DNA of 8,625 bases, from assembly GCF_021107415.1 (NCBI RefSeq), contig NZ_JAIOSW010000142.1, positions 1-8,625 on the forward strand, given 5' to 3'. Origin of the DNA: Desulfobacula sp. Lineage in GTDB: Bacteria > Desulfobacterota > Desulfobacteria > Desulfobacterales > Desulfobacteraceae. Shown here in pieces: positions 1 through 5,019 of the stretch (its first letter is position 1; every line of letters begins with the position of its first letter). The notes beneath the pieces are model-generated. The model was not told the origin of the DNA. It saw only the letters and a list, made by a program, of their open reading frames with translations, and did not search any database. A program made the position numbers and the translations under genes.

Positions 1-152
1 CCGTTATAGTTGTTGCCATGACAGCCAATGCCATGAAAGAGGATCGCGAAAAATGCCTGAAATCCGGTATGGATGACTATCTTTCAAAGCCGGTTAAACC
101 CCGGGCTCTTTCTGATATGCTGGATAAATGGCTTTATAAATCAAGTGATTAA
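1..152 (+). CDS. C-terminal end of a receiver-domain protein, probably a hybrid sensor histidine kinase (5' truncated by window edge)
   Basis: An open frame enters from the left edge (first full codon at base 3) and ends with TAA at 150-152, giving about 49 residues. It reads as the second half of a CheY-like receiver: VVAMTANAM carries the conserved switch Thr at the end of beta-4, [18 protein letters not shown] carries the conserved Lys-Pro at the end of beta-5, and an amphipathic alpha-5 ends in WLYKSSD. The MTANAM and GMDDYLSKP wording is typical of receivers at the C-terminus of hybrid sensor kinases, where phosphate passes from the kinase core to the receiver Asp. The phospho-acceptor Asp and any kinase domain lie outside the window, so a stand-alone regulator cannot be excluded. 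It converges on the leftward genes that follow, and its stop abuts the vapC relic. Confidence 0.85.
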   Translation, partial: VIVVAMTANAMKEDREKCLKSGMDDYLSKPVKPRALSDMLDKWLYKSSD

Positions 153-154
153 AT

Positions 155-198
155 ACTGTCTTTCCCAAATTTTGATGTTTCAATGGATAAGATTAAAA
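155..198 (-). pseudogene. Remnant of a vapC 3' end
   Basis: Bases 155-187 match the 3' part of the intact vapC (1742-1775) at about 29 of 34 aligned positions with one gap. The match resumes at 193-198 after a short insertion. On the - strand the remnant keeps a Ser-Ile-Glu and an Ile-Trp-Glu-Arg coding block, but in different frames, so it is frameshifted. In the shifted frame it runs to a TGA at 143-141, inside the 3' end of the kinase gene on the other strand. No upstream PIN-domain part is visible: the AAA_14 gene begins its 3' end directly beyond it. The reading is inferred from similarity to the neighbouring gene alone, over a short stretch. Confidence 0.5.
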
Positions 199-216
199 GA
201 GTCGAATTTTTTAATC
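191..216. terminator. Weak AT-rich hairpin between convergent genes
   Basis: GATTAAAA (191-198) and TTTTAATC (209-216) form an exact 8-bp stem with a 10-base loop. It overlaps the stop of the AAA_14 gene and lies 39 bases past the stop of the convergent receiver gene. T-rich sequence follows on the + strand. The stem has a single G-C pair, so it would be a poor intrinsic terminator. It is listed only because it is the best hairpin at this convergent junction. Confidence 0.25.
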
Positions 217-1581
217 TATTTTGTTCACTATCCTCAGCAATTGTCCTGAAATATAGTGAGGCAGGGAATAAAGAGTAAAGCGTGATTCTCCTTTGACAGT
301 GTTTCTTTTTTCCTGAAATATTGATGGCGGCATTGAGTTAAATCTAACCGCATGATGAAGCGATTTTTCAATGACTATGATTTGTAGAGAGCGCAAGCTG
401 CCAGTGCTTCCCGCTTTGACTTCCACTGGAATGATTCGTCTTTTAAAATTAGTAATGACAAAATCAACTTCAGCAGATGCTGCTTTTTTTTCTCTTGCCC
501 AATAATATAATTCCGGTTCTATGAAATATTGATGCTGTACCACTAGTTGCTGAGCGATTAATTGTTCTGCCAGAGCTCCATTATTAATGTAATTGAGTTC
601 ATCTACTTCACTTATTTCAAAGGGATTTAGTTTAAGTTGAGTATGGATCAGTCCAATATCCAACATAAAGCATTTAAAAAACCGATCCTTTTTTTCCGCC
701 CCGAGAGGAACGCCGTTACAGCCGGTATTAAATACTTTGGAGACTATTTTGGCAAGGCATAGCTGATGTAATGATTTCCCAATCTCATTTGATCTATAGG
801 ATTTATCAATATTTGAATATTTAAGTTTCCGTCCAATTTTTGTAGGAAGCGAATCAAATAAGATGGAGAGTAATTGAGGCTTTGTATTTTTTTTATATTT
901 ATGAAAATCCAGTTTAAATGTATCAATAATCGAATTTTTTATCCGCTCTAACTCGACCATGCTGATATTTTGGACATAGGCATGCATCACTTCCGGCATA
1001 CCGCCGATGGCAACATATCGTCGCAGTAGTTGTGTCAGCTTTACATGGATATGTTGATCAATATCATCACCGAGCTGAAAATTGAGTATAACATCTAAAG
1101 CCTGTTGTTCTCCTGTTGCTCTTAAAAATTCTTCAAAAGAGAATGGTCCAAGATACATAAGTTCCAGCCGTCCAACCGGTATGGAAAATTGAGGTTCGTC
1201 AAGGACAAACTCCAGCAGAGAACCTGTTGTAATAATCCTGTATTCAGGAAGATCTTCGTAAAAATAACGCAGAAGCTTTAAAATGGAAGGAGTATTCTGG
1301 ACTTCATCAAAGAATATTAAGCTATTCTTTGGGTTTATGCTGATATTCAGTTCAAATTCTATGGCCTGGAGTACAATTCCAGGATCTAATTTTTCAACCA
1401 GAGGAATGAATCCCCACGGTTTTTCGCAATTAATTTCAACCAGTTGAATATGTTCTATTTCAGAAAACATCCTTACAAGAGTGGTTTTTCCAACCTGGCG
1501 GGCACCTCTTATCAGCAAGGGTTTTCTTTGTTTCCGCAAATACCAGGATTTCAGATCATCAACAGCATCTCTAATTATCAT
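211..1581 (-). CDS. AAA_14 / DUF4143 ATP-binding protein
   Basis: A 456-residue P-loop ATPase of the AAA_14 plus DUF4143 type, at normal family length. Walker A is GARQVGKT (residues 26-33), Walker B is LIFFDEVQ (88-95, Asp92-Glu93), and a sensor-like TTGS sits at 118-121. The middle has the family hallmarks PFSFEEFL and GGMPEV. The C-terminal part has LDIGL, GALAEQL, and a PD-(D/E)XK nuclease-like pattern, AEVDFVI followed by IPVEVKAG. Members are widespread single-gene cytoplasmic ATPases with no firmly established role. The nuclease-like fold suggests nucleic acid handling, but activity is not proven. The ATG at 1581 is preceded by GAGGG (1586-1590), which supports this start. It stands alone, with 152 bases to vapC, and looks like accessory content beside a toxin-antitoxin pair. 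All key ATPase motifs are intact. Confidence 0.9.
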   Translation of the reverse strand: MIIRDAVDDLKSWYLRKQRKPLLIRGARQVGKTTLVRMFSEIEHIQLVEINCEKPWGFIPLVEKLDPGIVLQAIEFELNISINPKNSLIFFDEVQNTPSILKLLRYFYEDLPEYRIITTGSLLEFVLDEPQFSIPVGRLELMYLGPFSFEEFLRATGEQQALDVILNFQLGDDIDQHIHVKLTQLLRRYVAIGGMPEVMHAYVQNISMVELERIKNSIIDTFKLDFHKYKKNTKPQLLSILFDSLPTKIGRKLKYSNIDKSYRSNEIGKSLHQLCLAKIVSKVFNTGCNGVPLGAEKKDRFFKCFMLDIGLIHTQLKLNPFEISEVDELNYINNGALAEQLIAQQLVVQHQYFIEPELYYWAREKKAASAEVDFVITNFKRRIIPVEVKAGSTGSLRSLQIIVIEKSLHHAVRFNSMPPSIFQEKRNTVKGESRFTLYSLPHYISGQLLRIVNKID

Positions 1582-1590
1582 TTTTCCCTC

Positions 1591-1662
1591 TAAAATTATA
1601 CATATTTTGATAAAATTATAGGTATTTTTATATCTATTTGAGACAAAAGTAAAGGTATTTTT
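1591..1662 (-). promoter_or_regulatory. Possible promoter and repeat region of the AAA_14 gene
   Basis: On the - strand a TATAAT (1620-1615) lies 34 bases upstream of the ATG. A TTGTCT (1646-1641) stands 20 bases away, which is longer than ideal. A second TATAAT lies at 1600-1595. The 10-mer TAAAATTATA occurs exactly at 1591-1600 and 1611-1620. AGGTATTTTT occurs at 1620-1629 and 1653-1662, 33 bases apart and flanking the possible -35 box. The spacings are close to whole helical turns and could mark regulator binding, though the AT-rich background makes chance repeats likely. Confidence 0.3.
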
Positions 1663-1683
1663 GGATATTGATACAACGCTTCC

Positions 1684-1740
1684 TGGCGGTGATATGTACG
1701 GTGAACAGCCTTTAATAATTTATAAGCTATATTTCATAGA
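1684..1740. repeat. 57-bp direct repeat, copy 1 (vapC 3' end side)
   Basis: It matches 2532-2588 at 54 of 57 positions in the same orientation with no gaps. Similarity stops sharply at both ends (C versus A before, C versus T after). The last codons and stop of vapC (from 1740 down to 1734) lie inside this copy, so the vapC stop codon is supplied by the repeat. The rest lies in the gap between vapC and the AAA_14 gene. The unit also contains a short CGGTGA repeat, 12 bases apart. Confidence 0.9.
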
Positions 1741-2135
1741 CACGGTCTTTCCCAGATTCTGAGGTTTTCAATGGAATTAAAATGGTTATCATAGGTTACA
1801 AGAATAGATCCACTTTCAATAGTGTGTGCACAAATCCATATGTCATTTACAGGGATGGGTTTCCCTGTTTTTTTGAGCTGGTTTTTGATCAGGGCGAAAA
1901 ATTCAGCAGTTTCATTTGTTGCATTTAGAATCTTGACACCTGGCTTATGAAGAAAGTTGTTTAAAATTTTTTTATTATAGTTTTCTTTATTGCCGCCTTT
2001 GAATCCAGCATATAATTCGCCTAAAACGAATATGGACATATAAATGGTATCGGATTCTGTTATAACATCAAGTACTTCGCTGGCGCCGTTTAGAAGGTTT
2101 GAATATGCATTGGTATCGAGAATTATTTTTTTCAT
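1734..2135 (-). CDS. vapC: VapC-type PIN-domain toxin ribonuclease
   Basis: A 133-residue PIN-domain protein, the toxin half of a type II VapBC pair. VapC toxins are Mg-dependent endoribonucleases that cut tRNA or rRNA when not held by VapB. The four acidic residues expected of the active site are present: Asp7 (ILDTNAY), Glu40 (LGELYAG), Asp98 (NDIWICA) and Asp116 (VTYDNHF). The chosen ATG (2135) overlaps the vapB TGA in an ATGA arrangement, with AAGGAAG 7 bases upstream. A TTG two codons earlier is also in frame but lies too close to that ribosome site. The overlap implies translational coupling, with the antitoxin made first. The last two codons and the stop lie in a 57-bp repeat copied from the neighbouring gene's 3' end, so the extreme C-terminus may differ from relatives. 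The RNA target cannot be read from sequence. Confidence 0.92.
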   Translation of the reverse strand: MKKIILDTNAYSNLLNGASEVLDVITESDTIYMSIFVLGELYAGFKGGNKENYNKKILNNFLHKPGVKILNATNETAEFFALIKNQLKKTGKPIPVNDIWICAHTIESGSILVTYDNHFNSIENLRIWERPCL

Positions 2136-2389
2136 TCCCAATCTTCCTTATCTATTTTACTGAATTCTTTTGTATTCTTTTCAAATTCAGAAAGATCTGA
2201 ATCAGTCCAAATTCCCATAAACTCAATGAATTCATTATATCGTTCTTTGTTTTTTGCAGGTCTAATACCCAGTGACTTTTCTAAAAGCATTTTAATGGTT
2301 TTGTTAAGACTCATGCTTTCAGATTCTGATTTTGCTTTTAACATTGACCAGAGTGGCCCATCAAGACCATGAATCGTTATTGATTTCAT
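2132..2389 (-). CDS. vapB: VapB-type ribbon-helix-helix antitoxin
   Basis: An 85-residue antitoxin. Residues 1-40 (SITIHGLDGPLW, then LNKTIKMLLEKSLG) fit a ribbon-helix-helix DNA-binding fold: one beta strand, then two helices. The acidic, Trp-containing C-terminal half (EFIEFMGIWTDSD to KEDWE) is the likely VapC-wrapping tail. The ATG at 2389 is preceded by an excellent AAGGAGGTGA Shine-Dalgarno sequence at 2392-2401, so an in-frame start 8 codons further upstream was not used. It overlaps vapC by 4 bases. The usual role is to neutralise VapC and, as a complex with it, repress the shared promoter; repeated TTGAACT elements upstream are candidate operator sites. FitA- or RelB-like naming is possible, but pairing with a PIN toxin supports VapB. 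Confidence 0.88.
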   Translation of the reverse strand: MKSITIHGLDGPLWSMLKAKSESESMSLNKTIKMLLEKSLGIRPAKNKERYNEFIEFMGIWTDSDLSEFEKNTKEFSKIDKEDWE

Positions 2390-2401
2390 TGTCACCTCCT
2401 T

Positions 2402-2468
2402 TTGAACTACCATTGAACTTTTTCTGGTTCATATAATTCTATTATAGTTCAATATCTAAAAAAGTCAA
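2402..2468 (-). promoter_or_regulatory. vapBC promoter and candidate operator
   Basis: The - strand has TTGACT (2468-2463), 16 bases, then a perfect TATAAT (2446-2441), a strong sigma-70-type promoter 52 bases from the vapB ATG. Within it the element TTGAACT occurs at 2402-2408 and 2413-2419, 11 bases or one helical turn apart. It recurs inverted as AGTTCAA (2446-2452, touching the -10 box), with a partial GGTTCA at 2426-2431. The -10 box is one arm of an inverted repeat, TATAAT-TCT-ATTATA (2432-2446). Such closely phased short repeats are what ribbon-helix-helix antitoxin dimers bind, so autorepression is inferred. Confidence 0.75.
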
Positions 2469-2531
2469 GCACCCACAAGTATACCCGTAAATATCCAAAT
2501 GATATAAAGTTATATAATCAGGATGCAGGCA

Positions 2532-2588
2532 TGGCGGTGATATGTACGGTGAATAGCCTTTAATAATCTATAAGCTGTATTTCATAGA
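2532..2588. repeat. 57-bp direct repeat, copy 2 (3' end of FapA-like gene)
   Basis: The partner of 1684-1740, with three substitutions. Its right half (2560-2588) is the last ten codons or so and the stop of the receiver-FapA gene A; its left half is that gene's downstream flank. It is probably the original copy because it is part of an intact coding sequence. The two copies bound an 848-bp unit carrying vapBC and its promoter. Confidence 0.9.
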
Positions 2589-4965
2589 TCTCAATACCGC
2601 CGGCACCATCCGGGCTTCTGGAAAATTCCCTGATGCGGCACCTTGAAGAGGAGTTATGAAGGGTTAAAGAGGAATTCTTTGCAAATATTTTGGTTTCTGA
2701 TTCTATCTTTTTAGCAACCTTGACTTCCGGTAAGGGTTCATTTCTGTCCGAAAATTCAAGTAAGCGTTTTTTTTCATCTGAAAGTTCGCTGTTCAGATCC
2801 TCAAATTCTTTAATCCTGCCTTTTTTTTGAGAAATTTCCAGAGCGATTTCATCCTGGCGGTCAAATCCTTTATTAATTTTTTCTTCAGCTTGCCTTGCCT
2901 TTTTTTCTATTTCTTTAACCGTTTTTGATACCTTCTGAAATGCAGCCATATTTCCCGAAGCTTTCAGGCTTGCTAGTTTTTTCCCAATATCCTTTAACTC
3001 CAGTTGGGAACGATCCTGGACATAGGCAGATTTGGATATAAGAGCATGCAGATTCTGATCTTCTTTTTCAAGTTCTATTGTTTCAGTTTTTAATTCATTA
3101 ACCGCAGTATTATTCATTCCCAGTTTTGAGTCAACCTTGGCCACAAGCAGATTGGCATGTTCATCCACCCCCACGGTAAGTGTTGAGGGTTTTGAAGCTT
3201 TGTTTCCTATATTACCGGCATTGATGCCCATTTTTGCTGAAATTTCAGAATTGATGATTAAGCCGGTTTCATTAATACAGGCACCGCTTAAATGAATTTT
3301 TGAATCAATAATTTCCTTTTGAACAATCAGGTCACCAAAGGCACTTATTTTTGAGTTATGAACAAATTTAGCCTGAACAGACCCTTTGACTTTAACAAGC
3401 TCTGTATCAACGATTCCCAAAGAGACGTTGAGATCCCCTTCGATATCGATTTGGGCACCCTGAATTTCCTGGGCGGTTAAAGAGGCACATTTGACTTTGA
3501 ATCCCTGCTTTACAATGCCGTTTACAATCACATTTCCGTCAAAGTTCACATCTCCGGTTTCAAATCCAAGGTCCCCTTTTATCTGGAATTCAGGACAGAC
3601 CGACACATTCCCCATGGCGTCAAGGTGAGGCTGCCCGGCTGTTGTGGCATAGATTCTAACACCATCTTCAGATATCCGGGTTCCGGGACCCGAAGAAAAT
3701 GTCAGGTCAACAGGCTCATCCACTATAATTTCTTTTCCAAGGACATCAATTCCAGGGGTACCCTCTTCGGGAAAAATTTTTGCTGCCAGAAACGCACCAT
3801 CTTCTATGTAAGGAACCTCTCCTCTGTCCTGGAAATTGATACTGCCGTCTTTGTCTACTTTTCCGGCATGGAGGAAATCGGTTGGAAAATGATACCGGAT
3901 TTGGGCATCTTTCGAATATTTGGGTTCTCTGCACAGGGCAATTATAAAAGGTTCATCATCCGGAGCCGCCTTGTGAAGCCAGTCGTCTATTTCATGGTCC
4001 TCTCTCACCCCGTTAATAATCTTATTTTTTTCAAGAAATTGTTTGACATAGGCAAGACTTAATATGTGATTATCAATTGTTTTTATTTTGATAAATGCTT
4101 TGGTTTTGTTTTTTGAAAGCGTCAGTTCAAAATGGTCATCAAGGAGGACTATTTTGACTTTTCCAGAGGATTTGGTATCGAGATGCTCTTTTTTTTCAAG
4201 GAGGCGATAAGCCACTGGCAGTATATCTTCCACAAGGGGCGCAATTTCACTTGTTGACGGTGTCTGATCAAGTGTCTCCGGGTATGAGATGGATTTCAGG
4301 GTAATATAATGCCTGGAAGCAGCTGTTTCTATTATTTGTTTGACCTGGTCCTTGATAATTAGAAATTCATCACCAAAACTGTCTGGCGAAAATGAAACAT
4401 TCCGTTTGGTCAGGATATCCTGCAACAGAACCGGTTTGTCCGGATAATCAGATCTGCCCGTTGCCCGGACCCGGGATTCAAGTATTCGAATTTCCTTATT
4501 TTTCTTTTCAATCCGGGCTAAATAAAGCTCTCCCTTTTTTTTGAAATTACCGGCAATTTGAAAAAGTTGTTTATTCTGGCGATGGATGAGTTTTTTAAGA
4601 TTTTTCTGCTTTATGCTGATGTCATACTGATCGCAGCAATGATTCACCAGTATGAGAAAGTCCTCATCCTCAAAGGGAAGTGTAAGGCAGGAGTGGATGC
4701 CGGCCTCGTTAATGGCGCTGACCAGGGTTTGCAGTTCAGCCACATCCGCTATCAATAACCGCTGGGTATCAGGGGCTATGTTCCTGGCTTTTTTCAGGAT
4801 TTCATCCCCCTTCATTTTGGGCATCATATAGCTTGAGATAATCAGGGAGTAGGGGGATGTTTTTGATGCTTCAATATCCTCAAGCGCATCTGCAGAAACG
4901 TTAAAGCTGTTCACCTGATATCCTCTGGCTGATAAAAGGGTTTGCATCCGATCTCTCAAGTCCAC
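2560..4965 (-). CDS. Pseudo-receiver - FapA (DUF342) domain protein, gene A
   Basis: A paralogue of gene B. The N-terminus aligns with CheY-like receivers, but from the GTG at 4965 the phospho-acceptor Asp is Ser45 (LIISSYMMP), the switch Thr is Ala73 (LLIADVAE) and the conserved Lys is Leu96 (TLPFED), so it should not be phosphorylated. A charged helix with RQNKQLF follows (about 120-165), then an SFSPD motif. The FapA/DUF342 region (about 270-600) includes GDLGFETGDVNFDGNVIV and GSVQAKF. A coiled coil spans about 605-735, with a short C-terminal beta segment ending EIYEIQLIDY. FapA-family proteins are soluble and known from flagellar assembly; the role here is unknown. The GTG has no ribosome site, and receiver strand beta-1 (KKILVIES) is encoded upstream of it, up to the TAA of gene B in the same frame, without ATG, GTG or TTG. 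An ATA at 5007 with AAGGA 8 bases upstream is a candidate start. The coding call is firm, the start is not. Confidence 0.85.
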   Translation of the reverse strand: MDLRDRMQTLLSARGYQVNSFNVSADALEDIEASKTSPYSLIISSYMMPKMKGDEILKKARNIAPDTQRLLIADVAELQTLVSAINEAGIHSCLTLPFEDEDFLILVNHCCDQYDISIKQKNLKKLIHRQNKQLFQIAGNFKKKGELYLARIEKKNKEIRILESRVRATGRSDYPDKPVLLQDILTKRNVSFSPDSFGDEFLIIKDQVKQIIETAASRHYITLKSISYPETLDQTPSTSEIAPLVEDILPVAYRLLEKKEHLDTKSSGKVKIVLLDDHFELTLSKNKTKAFIKIKTIDNHILSLAYVKQFLEKNKIINGVREDHEIDDWLHKAAPDDEPFIIALCREPKYSKDAQIRYHFPTDFLHAGKVDKDGSINFQDRGEVPYIEDGAFLAAKIFPEEGTPGIDVLGKEIIVDEPVDLTFSSGPGTRISEDGVRIYATTAGQPHLDAMGNVSVCPEFQIKGDLGFETGDVNFDGNVIVNGIVKQGFKVKCASLTAQEIQGAQIDIEGDLNVSLGIVDTELVKVKGSVQAKFVHNSKISAFGDLIVQKEIIDSKIHLSGACINETGLIINSEISAKMGINAGNIGNKASKPSTLTVGVDEHANLLVAKVDSKLGMNNTAVNELKTETIELEKEDQNLHALISKSAYVQDRSQLELKDIGKKLASLKASGNMAAFQKVSKTVKEIEKKARQAEEKINKGFDRQDEIALEISQKKGRIKEFEDLNSELSDEKKRLLEFSDRNEPLPEVKVAKKIESETKIFAKNSSLTLHNSSSRCRIREFSRSPDGAGGIEIYEIQLIDY

Positions 4966-5019
4966 AGTCGATTCAATTACAAGTATTTTTTTTTCTTCTT
5001 CAGCTATTTTCTTTTTCCT
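4966..5019 (-). other. Coding-like gap between genes B and A (non-canonical start or recoding candidate)
   Basis: These 18 codons lie between the TAA of gene B (5022-5020) and the first possible GTG of gene A, and stay open in the frame of both genes. They encode a lysine- and glutamate-rich lead-in and then ILVIEST, which aligns with ILVVDDD of gene B, so they look translated. They contain a Shine-Dalgarno-like AAAGGA (5021-5016), an ATA 8 bases later (5007-5005), an out-of-frame CTG (5003-5001) and a run of nine A (4994-4986). No ATG, GTG or TTG is in frame. Confidence 0.6.

Noticed and set aside
2502..2515. AT-only inverted repeat ATATAA-AG-TTATAT after gene A
   Set aside because: It has no G-C pairs and no following T run on the - strand, so it is not credible as a terminator; such palindromes are common in AT-rich gaps.
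1684..2588. Insertion-sequence reading of the 57-bp repeats
   Set aside because: No transposase or terminal inverted repeats are present, and 57 bp is far longer than usual target-site duplications.
3625..4062. Open frame on the + strand, 145 codons
   Set aside because: It lies wholly opposite the FapA region of gene A, has no ribosome site or recognisable domain, and reads as the antisense of a conserved coding sequence.
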